Below, in pieces: positions 1 through 9,412 of a stretch of 64,000 nt of DNA. Below the pieces are notes generated by a model. That model worked only from the letters and a program-made list of their open reading frames with translations. It searched no databases and was not told the origin of the DNA. The DNA lies in the NCBI GenBank assembly GCA_002811645.1, contig PDIP01000032.1, positions 231,187-295,186 of the forward strand, in the 5' to 3' direction. This DNA comes from Corallochytrium limacisporum. Taxonomy: Eukaryota; Opisthokonta. The position numbers and the translations under genes are program-made. Position 1 is the first letter of the stretch, and each line of letters begins with the position of its first letter.

Positions 1-152
1 AGCCCGTTCGGATGGTTGCACCCAAAAGCCAGCTCCGCCCCCCCCCCCCTCCCTCTCTCGGCGGCCCGGACAGGGCCTCTCTCAGTGAAGTGACGGTGCC
101 AACTTGCTGCTATTGGACGCTAGCGGGGTTTGCAAATAGGCAGCTCTTGGGG

Positions 153-159
153 CTATAAG
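153..159 (+). promoter_or_regulatory. TATA-like element CTATAAG
   Basis: CTATAAG lies about 110 nt upstream of the ATG at 268. A similar ATATAAG sits at almost the same distance before the RasGEF gene, which is why I list it. A C-rich run (about 38-54, ending in CCTCCC) lies further upstream, like the G/C tracts in front of most genes in this window. Promoter function is inferred; no transcript start is known. Confidence 0.3.
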
Positions 160-267
160 AAACCATTCCAGTGGTCGTTTGAAACTCATCGAATTTCCCT
201 CTACAGAGAAAAGAAGCACGTTGGTATCAATAAGGCCATTTTTTGCTCAGACTCCGAGCTGACGGCA

Positions 268-1518
268 ATGTCACCGGCAATGTTAGATAGCTTACGAAAC
301 ATGAGTCTGGAAGATCGGAAGGAAAGCTTCGAAGACTATAACACCCTATGCATTCACGGAGATCTGGATGCCAAGGGGGTCTTTGCTACGCCCGATGTGG
401 CTCCTCCTTTGCACACAAGCACAACCTACACCATCTCCGCTGAGGACATTGAGGCCAAGCTCGCGGGTAAGGAAGTTCCTGGAAACCCGATAGCGTACTG
501 CCGTGAGGACAACCCCACACGGCGTAGGGCGGAGGCGATCATTGGAAGACTCAATCACGGCAAAGCCCTGCTATTCAGCAGTGGTCAGACGGCCACCCAT
601 GCATGCATGCTGGCCATTGGATCGAAACGGGTGTATGTTTCCAAATATGGCTACCACGGCACGAAACTTGTACTCGAACTTATGAAGCGCCTGAACGACT
701 CGTTCGAGTATATCATCGGTTATCCTGAGCCGGATGGAGTACAAAAAGGTGATCTAATCTGGATCGAATCTCCAAGAAACCCAGACCTTGACGTGATGGA
801 CATTTCCTCGTGGGCAAAGATTTGTAAAGCAAAAGGTGCTAAATTAGTGGTGGACGCTACGGTGGCTCCAGCTCCCCTGCAGCAGCCCCTGCTCCAAGGC
901 GCTGATCTGGTCATGTACTCTGCTACAAAGTTTATGGGCGGCCACTCCGACATTCTCTGTGGTGCAGTAGTCTTCCGGGACGTGTCGTTGTGGTATAAGT
1001 TATTCATGGATCGCATCACCGTCGGGGGTGTACCGGGCAATATGGAAGCCTGGCTGCTTCTGCGCAGCTTGCGTACCATCACTCTTCGGCTCCGGGCCCA
1101 CAGTGAAAACGCTGCAAAAATTGCACATGCCTTGCAAACCGACGCGGAATTGAAAGGATTTGTAGAGTGCGTCGACTACCCCACAGCGTACGCCAAGAAT
1201 AGTCCCGAATGGGAGATTGTGTCCAAGCAATTCCCTTATGGCCTCTACGGCGGATTGCTTGCCATAACGCTGTCCTCCGAAGAAATGGCCAAGCGCCTGC
1301 CCGCGCATCTCAAATTGTTCGGCGAAGCCACAAGTTTAGGGGGCGTGGAGTCGTTGGCTGACTGGCGCCGGAAGTGGGACGAGGGCGTGCCCGGGGGCCT
1401 GTTGCGCCTGAGCATTGGACTGGAGAACCCTGACTCACTGATTGAAGATCTGCGGCAGGCACTGAAGGCTGTTTCCACGGCCACTTCAGAATCTTCTGGT
1501 TCCCCTGCCAATCTCTAA
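268..1518 (+). CDS. cystathionine gamma-synthase-like PLP enzyme
   Basis: A 416-residue member of the Cys/Met-metabolism PLP-dependent family (fold type I), probably cystathionine gamma-synthase or beta-lyase in the transsulfuration and methionine pathway. The N-terminal segment VAPPLHTSTTY, the SSGQTATHA cofactor-binding turn and YSATKFMGGHSD are typical; the Lys of SATKF (about residue 221) should form the Schiff base with PLP. The reading frame is open upstream of 268 but has no earlier ATG, and similarity to the family begins around residue 20-30, so 268 is chosen. No clear organelle-targeting peptide is visible. The length is normal for the family. The stop lies 77 bp from the stop of the convergent gene at 1596. 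Separating gamma-synthase from beta-lyase or O-acetylhomoserine sulfhydrylase needs a phylogeny. Confidence 0.85.
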   Translation: MSPAMLDSLRNMSLEDRKESFEDYNTLCIHGDLDAKGVFATPDVAPPLHTSTTYTISAEDIEAKLAGKEVPGNPIAYCREDNPTRRRAEAIIGRLNHGKALLFSSGQTATHACMLAIGSKRVYVSKYGYHGTKLVLELMKRLNDSFEYIIGYPEPDGVQKGDLIWIESPRNPDLDVMDISSWAKICKAKGAKLVVDATVAPAPLQQPLLQGADLVMYSATKFMGGHSDILCGAVVFRDVSLWYKLFMDRITVGGVPGNMEAWLLLRSLRTITLRLRAHSENAAKIAHALQTDAELKGFVECVDYPTAYAKNSPEWEIVSKQFPYGLYGGLLAITLSSEEMAKRLPAHLKLFGEATSLGGVESLADWRRKWDEGVPGGLLRLSIGLENPDSLIEDLRQALKAVSTATSESSGSPANL

Positions 1519-1595
1519 GATTGTATCATATTTGTACTATTAGATGTTCTATAGGGTCGCTCATAGCACAGCAATACTCTCTTTGACAACAGGGG

Positions 1596-2594
1596 TTACT
1601 TGTGCCTGACCTCACCTTTGTGTCGGTCACAGTCAATAGTAACCTCGCACATTCCCTCGCCTTCGACCTCCAAAGGACGTACAAAGGTAGACGGCCCTTC
1701 CTGGTCGAGCTCTCCCTTCCATCGCATGGTCTTGCCCGCTTGGTTAAGTCCTCTCTTGCACATTGTTAGGTTCGCCGGGTCAGGCAGAGAGATTTTGTTG
1801 GACTGCGATCCAAACAAGTAGTCTCCAAAGCCCACAGCTTCCATTTCGTCCAGGAAAGCGGCGGTGTAGACATAATCGAAACGCCGATTCATGTCATCCT
1901 CGTCGACAGTACCCTTGCCACCATCATCCAAGCTCGTAGTCACGCCGAAGAAGGGGAAAGTCTGCGCATTCAAACCTAGCGCCGCGCGGAGCTTGCGAGC
2001 CACACTCCGCTTGCCGTACCACGTCATGGCGCGAGTGAACTTGCCTACCTGAATCGTAAAACTTTCGAAAAGGTACGCGTCTCCTTCCCTCACTTTGATC
2101 CTGACACCGTCTGGATTAGCCTCACCTCTGGTGTTCCCCAGCACGTCCTCAACTACCCAACCGTTCAAGAAGGCCGGCATGCCCGCATCGTGAATGATGT
2201 CCAACATTTCATTCTGCCTCTTGCGAGTCATGCCGTAATCGTAGCCAAAATCATCCACAAAGACACCCTTGACTCCCGTGGCTTTCCATTTGTGCACCTT
2301 GTCTTTGAACTGATCGAGGCCCAGGTTCGTCGTGGTTGTACCTGCATCGATGTATCCCCAAAAAGTGGTTTTGCCCTTCAACATAGCGATCAGTTCAATA
2401 GTGCGCCCATGGTCACCGTGGCTGCTCTCTTCCAGACCTGCACCAAGAATGCCATGACCAAAATGTCCCCAAATCTTGGCAGCTTTCTGAACATCTCCGC
2501 CACAGCCATTCATGCAGGTCGGCCAACAGTAGCAGATCAGCAGCAACTCCGGGAGCTTGGCAGGACCGTGCTCGTCTGGCTTTGGGTGGGACAT
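1596..2594 (-). CDS. TIM-barrel, GH114-like putative glycosidase, bacterial-looking
   Basis: About 332 residues from the first ATG. The core GYIDAGTTTTN, then VKGVFVDDFGYDYGMTR (about residues 110-130), then FLNGW reads as successive beta/alpha units of a barrel with carboxylates at strand ends. I recall this pattern from bacterial proteins related to the endo-alpha-1,4-polygalactosaminidase/GH114 group. Substrate and activity are unknown. A cysteine cluster (ICYCWPTCMNGCGG) lies near the start. The open frame extends 23 codons upstream without an ATG to a stop at 2667-2669, so a 5' exon is possible and the N-terminus is uncertain. No signal peptide is visible from this start. It converges with the cystathionine gene and lies 522 bp downstream of the RasGEF stop. 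Horizontal transfer is an inference. Confidence 0.6.
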   Translation of the reverse strand: MSHPKPDEHGPAKLPELLLICYCWPTCMNGCGGDVQKAAKIWGHFGHGILGAGLEESSHGDHGRTIELIAMLKGKTTFWGYIDAGTTTTNLGLDQFKDKVHKWKATGVKGVFVDDFGYDYGMTRKRQNEMLDIIHDAGMPAFLNGWVVEDVLGNTRGEANPDGVRIKVREGDAYLFESFTIQVGKFTRAMTWYGKRSVARKLRAALGLNAQTFPFFGVTTSLDDGGKGTVDEDDMNRRFDYVYTAAFLDEMEAVGFGDYLFGSQSNKISLPDPANLTMCKRGLNQAGKTMRWKGELDQEGPSTFVRPLEVEGEGMCEVTIDCDRHKGEVRHK

Positions 2595-3116
2595 CCCTTT
2601 GATCAAATTCTTGAGATTTATTCCCTGAAAATCTTGTTCAAACTGTGGTCCAGCGTCAGCCAAGCTCTATCAGTTTGCCCGTTTTATGTGCTGCTGATTA
2701 AATACAGTGGGGTCACAGCGATCTCCCGCAGTTCTTACGTACCCTTCCGACAGGTCTTTAGACCCGGTTTGCATTACCAGGAACCCCCCCCAGCCCCCTT
2801 CCCTTCTTTTCCCGCCCGCGTACTCGCATAAGCCCCCTTCCCTGCCTTTCCCTCCTTTATACCAAAGGACGGCAATCGTGACGGAGGAAACCCCAAATTG
2901 ACAATGTTCGAATTCTTCAGGGACCCACCCATTCCGAACGGTAATAGTCCGACAGAGAGGAATGCTCTTCCCGGAGCTTTACAGGAAGAATCTTTGCATC
3001 AGGTCGATCTGCTGCTTGCGTGGGTTTGAGACTGAATTGTAAAGGGTAAGATCATGAGAGTATACTACGGGATATTAATGTAGCTAGAGAGCGGTTGGGA
3101 GAAGTCAAGTGGGTTC
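2595..3116. other. intergenic spacer between the TIM-barrel and RasGEF genes
   Basis: Holds the promoter of the TIM-barrel gene on the minus strand. A minus-strand TATAAAG lies at 2855-2862. C-rich runs occur at about 2789-2815 and 2831-2853 on the plus strand. I see no further gene. Confidence 0.5.
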
Positions 3117-6086
3117 TCACAAACCAAGAATCTTGTTGGCCTTTCTTCCTCGCTTTGGCAGAATACTGTAGGATTGCTCCCAAAGATCGTTCTCTGATAC
3201 GCTCTGAATGCTGCGAATCAAGGGATAGACCGTGCGGTCCTCGACAATGTTATGTACCTTTGACTGGTACAGTTGGATGGTTAAGGCTTTTTGTGTGATA
3301 GTCTTCATCTTGAAGAAGTTGATCATGCCGTTTTCTAGTTTCTTAGGCAATTCATTGAGAAAGACCAAATCTTTCACAAACAGTCCCATGAAAGGAACAC
3401 AGGGCAGGCTGGCATTGCGTAGTTCAGTGCGGTAGTTCTGGTGATTGCGGATGGGGTTCATGAGTGCCTTTAGTTGCTCAAAGTCCTTGAGACCATGACG
3501 ACTGAGCTGTGACTTGTCCACGATGCGAGAAACCGAGCCGTGGTCAAGGGCAGTGAGAATGGCAAATGTACTATTGTAGTTGCGGTAGTCGTGGTGACAG
3601 GCGCGTGCGACCTTGATAAAATGTTCGTAGAGACGTACCCGCTTTTCCATTGACGTTTCTCGCACAAGTTCAAAGCTTACCCAATTGCTCAGGGTATTGA
3701 ACCACTCAACGTAGCGATCATATTCAATACGAGTAGCGTTCCAGATGGCACTCTTACCACACCACAGCTTGATCATAACATCCTCAGGTTTGACCTCCTG
3801 GAAATGCTGCTGTTCGACCAAAGTGATCTGAGACGCGAGGAGGTCTGCCTTTAGTGCTAGTAGAGCATCCGTATTTAGGTACATAGCTTTCCGCTGAGTC
3901 TGATCCATGGTTGACAAAACATGCTGCAAACGGTTCTCCTGGCCCATAGCAATGATTACCACATCCTCCACTAGAGGTTCAAGGTACTCGTGGCTTGCAC
4001 AAGATTGAAGAAAAGCATCCAGCTGTTGCAACATTTGCCGAGACTCGTAAAAGTCACAGAACATCGTGTCAACCCAATCCATGACGAACGAGAAGATCCG
4101 CTTACGCACAATCTCTTCTGTCTCCTCCTCAAGCAAGACTCGCAGACTGCCCAACAAATCTACAGGGCTGACGGCGTGCCGAAACGTCATAAAGAGCACT
4201 TCAAAATGAAAATCAGTGGAATTACCCATTGCATGGAATGCAAGGCGCAAGAGCCCTTCGCTGGAACATCCAATAGGCTGAAGCTCCCCCTTGGGATCCT
4301 TCGCATAGAGCACGTTGTCAGCGAGGACTGTGGTCTCATGCAGGTTCTGTAGGTCACCTTCCTCAACCTTTACAACGTTCTCCGTAAACTCTTTCAGTTT
4401 CAGCTTGGTGATAGCAGTGGGTGTCGACCTTAAGCTGTCGCAATTCTCATAACTGCTTTTCCTCCTGCGTCCACTGAGACTCAGTTTTCGAGTCACGGAC
4501 GTCTTCATATTCGACCTCATGACACCAGTTTCAGGTACTTGCAAGTCCGCTGATGCTTTTCCTTCTTGGTCTGGGGATGTCCGGTGTGATTCAGTGACCT
4601 TTCTTGGTGACCGTTCTCGTGGCGACTTCTCTCGAGGTGACTTTTCGCGAGGAGATTTCCCTTGAACCTCTGCTACTGTCTTTCGAGTGTACACATTGTC
4701 ATCACTGACGTGCTGGTTTCCATTCAAATCATTGCGAGACCGACCTGCCTTGAGCAGTAGGCTCGCCTTGAGATCCACCAGAGACTGCACCAGACTCGTC
4801 TTCTTTTGATCTCCCTTCTTGTCTTTGCCTACGATAGGATCTCGCATACTACGCCGCCGTGTTGGTGTGCTGTTGGTACTTTGCTCGGAGTTGAGCCCCA
4901 GTGCGGAGGATGAAGAGGATGATTGCGAAGAGACGTCATCTGTGCTAATGATGTAGTGAGAGAGCATGGATCTGACATCCGAATTTGTCATCAGATCATC
5001 GCTAATGTCTAAGGATAGCTCACTTTCCCTATTGGGGGGCCCTACCTCCGCTGCTTTTAGTGTGACCTCAAGTTGTTCTGGACACGAGCTGCTTTCCTCC
5101 TCTACTACTGTTTCGCTGTCAACGCTATCAATGCATGACTCGGTGCCACTCTCAATATCTGCAGCCAACAGCAACTGAACAGAGGTGGTCAGTTTGAACG
5201 GCTCAACCTTCAGCCCAGATTCCATCCACCGAGATTCCACTACCGGCTCCTCTGTGGTGTCCAGTTCTGGCTCTAAAAGGTCACCGATCGAAATATTGTT
5301 CATGCTTACTGTCAAAGTTGACAAGATGTCGTCTCTCGACGAAGTGCTTCTATTGTCATTGCCATACGAGTTTTGAATCCGCTGGAATGCTCTCGTGCGT
5401 CCAATCTTGGGTTGATCATCACTACTCTCCACGGAATGGGTGGTACGGTGCTTGAATTCTAGCAATGAATCTGCCAGACTTAAATTGCTTCCTAACTTGT
5501 TGCACAGACTTGGGTTGCTTCCTGAAAACTCACCTCTCCTAAATTCCTTCGCCGCCCCTGATAGTATGTTTCTGCGTTCCTTAGATAGCCCAAACGTCCA
5601 TTTCTCGGTCGATTCTTTCGTCATCGAAGCTTTGTGACTACTGCTCCGTCGTAAAATTGGGTCTTCTGCTTCATCCTGCTTGGATTTCTTGTCCACATCC
5701 TTCTCAAAAGTCCGAGGAGCATCCTTGAGTGCATTGTTGATTGCTAGCATATGCCACAGCCCAATGCCTGACTGTCTTGAATGTCCCGGTTTATGGGCAG
5801 TCTCATCAGCATCTGCTTTCGAGAACACGCCACTTGGTCCGCTCTTCTGTTTGTTTTGGAAATCTTCGATGTGCTTCCATGTTGACTGGATGTCTTCATC
5901 CAGATCCTGCACATACCTATTCAAGTCCATGCAATCTTCGGAGTCCACGTTCCGATCATCAGTGTCTGATACAGCACTCGCAAACGACTTGGCAGAGCCC
6001 GGACGATCGGGTGCTATGCCTATAGCCGCATCTGCTAGAACGGTTTTGCCCCTGATCTTCATTGTGATGAATTCATCCGTGGTCAT
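3117..6086 (-). CDS. Ras guanine-nucleotide exchange factor (REM + CDC25 domains)
   Basis: A 989-residue protein that should load GTP onto a Ras-family GTPase at a membrane. Residues 1-600 are polar and probably disordered, with many Ser/Thr-Pro and basic stretches. A RasGEF N-terminal (REM) domain spans about 600-715 (FHFEVLFMTFRHAVSPVDLL is typical), and the catalytic CDC25 domain about 750-975. The CDC25 domain includes the segments IWNATRIEYDRYVEWFNTLS, NYNSTFAILTALDHGSV and PCVPFMGLFVKDLVFL. No SH3, PH or DH domain is evident. The ATG at 6086 is fixed by an in-frame TGA immediately upstream (6087-6089). There is no intron across 3 kb. The target GTPase cannot be read from sequence. Confidence 0.92.
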   Translation of the reverse strand: MTTDEFITMKIRGKTVLADAAIGIAPDRPGSAKSFASAVSDTDDRNVDSEDCMDLNRYVQDLDEDIQSTWKHIEDFQNKQKSGPSGVFSKADADETAHKPGHSRQSGIGLWHMLAINNALKDAPRTFEKDVDKKSKQDEAEDPILRRSSSHKASMTKESTEKWTFGLSKERRNILSGAAKEFRRGEFSGSNPSLCNKLGSNLSLADSLLEFKHRTTHSVESSDDQPKIGRTRAFQRIQNSYGNDNRSTSSRDDILSTLTVSMNNISIGDLLEPELDTTEEPVVESRWMESGLKVEPFKLTTSVQLLLAADIESGTESCIDSVDSETVVEEESSSCPEQLEVTLKAAEVGPPNRESELSLDISDDLMTNSDVRSMLSHYIISTDDVSSQSSSSSSALGLNSEQSTNSTPTRRRSMRDPIVGKDKKGDQKKTSLVQSLVDLKASLLLKAGRSRNDLNGNQHVSDDNVYTRKTVAEVQGKSPREKSPREKSPRERSPRKVTESHRTSPDQEGKASADLQVPETGVMRSNMKTSVTRKLSLSGRRRKSSYENCDSLRSTPTAITKLKLKEFTENVVKVEEGDLQNLHETTVLADNVLYAKDPKGELQPIGCSSEGLLRLAFHAMGNSTDFHFEVLFMTFRHAVSPVDLLGSLRVLLEEETEEIVRKRIFSFVMDWVDTMFCDFYESRQMLQQLDAFLQSCASHEYLEPLVEDVVIIAMGQENRLQHVLSTMDQTQRKAMYLNTDALLALKADLLASQITLVEQQHFQEVKPEDVMIKLWCGKSAIWNATRIEYDRYVEWFNTLSNWVSFELVRETSMEKRVRLYEHFIKVARACHHDYRNYNSTFAILTALDHGSVSRIVDKSQLSRHGLKDFEQLKALMNPIRNHQNYRTELRNASLPCVPFMGLFVKDLVFLNELPKKLENGMINFFKMKTITQKALTIQLYQSKVHNIVEDRTVYPLIRSIQSVSENDLWEQSYSILPKRGRKANKILGL
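4605..4662 (-). repeat. short in-frame repeat KSPRE/RSPR in the RasGEF
   Basis: Four imperfect 15-bp units encode KSPREKSPREKSPRERSPRK in the disordered part of the RasGEF. The repeat gives evenly spaced basic SP sites, a plausible substrate for proline-directed kinases. Confidence 0.8.
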
Positions 6087-9000
6087 TCATCGTGTCAATC
6101 ATCAAAACTAGCCTAGGACGTCTCCAATGTCCCCGACTCACCCCGTCTGATCACAAAGGTATGAAACATACTTAAGATCATTTACGCGTTTCCGATGCTG
6201 TCTTATATCACCGAAGTACCAGGCGTCATCACACATCCGCACGCAGTCTCATCAAAGCTTATCTATCGCTTTCCTTGCGTGCGTGTGACCCCCTACCGAC
6301 CTGCCTGGTCGAATTGAACCGCCGTGTGGCCCCACCCCCAGTCCGTACGAACCGCTAAAACCTCACCTACACTACCCTCCCACCGAGCCCTTTCGCCAAC
6401 AACCCGCAAGAGTGCAGATTTCCAACCCGGGAACAAGAGGTTGGAGGGCAGTCCATCTTTTGGTACCCAATGTACCGCGCGAGGTGGCCGGTCGACCACC
6501 AGGCCCACCCACCCCCTCCCGGCGAGTATTCGAGCCGCCTCCTGCCCAACCTCCTTTCCCTCCTTCCTCTGTTGGGCAGGTACCAGCTGCTGCGAGTTAC
6601 CAACTGGCCCCGTCTCGTCTCGTGTCCAAGGGCAGGGCGTAACGGCACGGGGTCCCCCAGGCAGCAGAGCAACGCCCCGGTGGGGGGGGAGTTGGGTTGG
6701 GTGGGAGGAGGGAGAGGTACTTACAAGCCAACGAAACCCAACCGTTGAAGTGGTTGCCCACAGGCACACTGTGTATCAACCCCGGTGTTTTTCTTGTGGT
6801 TCGTACCTCGGCGGTCCGCTGGATATGCGTTGTTTTGCAAAGCCTCGTGAAGTCCCCCGGAAGGGAGGAGGGGAGGACTACTTGGACGGGAGTGAGTGAA
6901 AATTGGATCGTTTTGGAGGGAAATTTGCCTTGGTATATTTACTATGTAAAGTCAAGAGCGGAGGCCACCGGTTTCTTTGCACTCTGATTTTTTTTATCGC
7001 TGATGCCTCCGGAAAAAAAGCCTCGTCCCCCATAAGCCCAAATGAGAAGGAAGTGTTGTGATGAAGTAAATTTCATAGATTCAGTACACTGAACTGGTTG
7101 TGCCTTAATTACACGTCGAGATGAAGTTTTTATTTGAGTATTTCGGTGGCAGACACAGACCCCAATGTGGAGTGTTAGATTTGTATAGACATTCACAGTC
7201 CAACGGAATGATGAGACATGGGCGGAGGGATCTTCATTGATCTGATACTGTTTTGCCGTTGCTGACCATTTCCGCGCCTACATTGAGTACTAAATCTGTT
7301 GCATGTGTCAATGAAATGACATGTGCCAGCAATGTCCTCGTGCGGGCAAGCACTGTTCGCGCTGAAATAGGTGTGTTTGTCGTCGGTTCACACCGTCAGT
7401 AGGTTTGCGCAATCGATCGCTGTCTTGCAACTGCCAGTACAGGTTGCCTGTTTACTGTATTGAAACATTTCGGTGTCTCCCTGATTGAGCCTAGTGATAT
7501 CTCTTCAAGTGTGATTTTTGGTTTACAGCTCTCCATTATAGCAACCGGTCAACACGACCAGGCTGCAATAGTGATGAACCTGGCCCATGCAATAAATAAC
7601 CCCACGGTCGCCCGGAAGGAGGACGGTACAGTATACAAACAACAATCCCAGTTCAAACAAGCATGGATAGGAGAGCAGTGGCCCCGTCCTCATACTATTA
7701 CCACAAATTCGAAACGTGCTGTCTCTAGTGCCGGTTCAATCCCAAGAATCCTAGGCATAAGGAGGACGGGGAGCCATGGTTGGGCATCATAAACGTAGCC
7801 TTTGACGCAGTAGAGATGATGACTTTTATTTTAGAACCGACGGGGGATGCTGGTATGGGCCACGGCGATATGATTCATAGATTCGACTGAACCCCACGCA
7901 GTTGTCGCTGTCCACACACCTGTTGTTTGTCATCATCAAATCAATATGAACTCATTGCACCCCCCAAGGTAGCCTACACCCGGAGAGGAGTATCCTGGAC
8001 ATTGCTGGTGTACAAATCACCACATGCATGGTTCATGCAGCATGCACAAAGTGGGAGGAAATTGAAATCTCAGCATGTTCTTGGATGGCAGTGAACACTG
8101 AAATGCGATAGATCAATGACGACTGATAGTGGATGAGAATCTCTGAGCGCCTATACTACTGGTCATGATCCCCGCTTAGCGGTTGGTGGGTAGAGTACTG
8201 CGTAAACGGCCAGCTCGCCGTAGCTCCTCCGATCCCCCTTCGAAACGGAACCACTTCTCCTCCTCCCCCCTCCTTATTGAATTTTCAACCAATCAACGTC
8301 TCCCATTCTGCGGAGACAAACTCTAGCCCGAACAGCGCACACGCTAAACTCTTGGGATGTCTTCGGGATAGATGTGATGGTGCAGTACAAAACATGAGCA
8401 GCTATGTGAATACATTTACTACGATGATGTCCATATCGGTAGGGGCTCGAAGGAGTGTCAGATTCCCGAATCAAAACCAACAACTGCCGTGGAACCCGCA
8501 ATTTCCCTCGTTCCTTAACTCCTGCCCTTGTTAGTAAAACTTCTGAACGCTACTCCCCCGACCCCCCTTTTTTTTTTTGCCAACGCGAGGGGCACGTAGT
8601 GAAGCAGAATTCGAGAGAAACGCGGGAATGGTAGACAAAGCAAGTTTTAGGTCGGTCACCAGCCGTTCCGGAACTCCGACCCATTCTCAACCGCACTCCC
8701 AAAAAGGTGGGATCTTGCAAAGCAGCCAATGAGAAAGCCACAAAAACTGTCGTTCTGAAGTGAAACTTGTGAAATTCGGACGTCATTGCCATAATTCATT
8801 CAGTACTTGAGACGGAGGCGTCCATTGTGACCTCTACGAAACTTGGGCCGAAAGCCTGTGGCGACAGCTGGGGGACCGGTGGAGCACTTCATGGTCCGCC
8901 AAGTCTCCAACCTCTTGCTGTTTTGTTACCATTCAATTCGAGTACACTGGCTGATACCTTCTCCTCCCTCCCCCCTCAGCAAAAACTCGTTCGGACTGTG

Positions 9001-9412
9001 TCACGGGTTGATGCATAGGCACAAAGAGGGGAAAATTTCTCTTGACGACGAACCATCGGAATGCTGTTGGTACTACTGCTACACATGTATGAAGGAACGA
9101 AAGAACATACCGCAATGAGAAGATGTTGAAGTTCCCGGTGAACGCAGGATAGTCAACAGTACGATGTGCTTGTTTGGTCGTGCTCGCTTCTGATGAAGTC
9201 AACACTTCTGGCAAGACTTGAACAGGTAGGAAAGAAGATGTGGCGGTATACCTTTGCAGCACAGGATGGGATTTTCTCCAACACCTGTGCATGCGTTTTT
9301 GGTTTGGAATACAGTACAAGAATAAGAGCAATCTCAGCGCGGGTCGCTGAGAAAACAAAGCATGTGAATAGGGTCCCTAGCGCATGAAACATACCAGTGA
9401 GAACACACAATC
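6087..9412. other. long divergent intergenic region (RasGEF / RhoGEF-GAP)
   Basis: About 3.3 kb between two divergent starts. Reading frames here are short, overlap on both strands and have no protein-like composition, so I call no gene. C/G runs occur at 6509-6518, 6680-6690, 8258-8273 and 8962-8979. A GTAAGT on the minus strand at 6719-6724 could be a donor of a 5' UTR intron of the RasGEF, but no convincing branch point follows. No tRNA, snRNA or transposon end was recognised. Confidence 0.5.
6202..6208 (-). promoter_or_regulatory. TATA-like element ATATAAG upstream of RasGEF
   Basis: On the minus strand ATATAAG occurs 116-122 nt before the RasGEF ATG, close to the spacing of CTATAAG in front of the gene at 268. 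The assignment rests only on sequence and spacing. Confidence 0.3.

Noticed and set aside
130-267. N-terminal extension of the cystathionine enzyme from a TTG at 130
   Set aside because: Not an ATG; includes the TATA-like element and leader; homology starts later.
6719-6724. Minus-strand GTAAGT as donor of a RasGEF 5' UTR intron
   Set aside because: A TATA-like element at 6202-6208 implies a start downstream of it, and no branch point/acceptor pair stands out.
8165-8235. tRNA-like stretch with an A-box-like TAGCGGTTGGTGGGTAGAG
   Set aside because: No matching B box (GGTTCGANTCC), no T-arm or acceptor stem could be paired.
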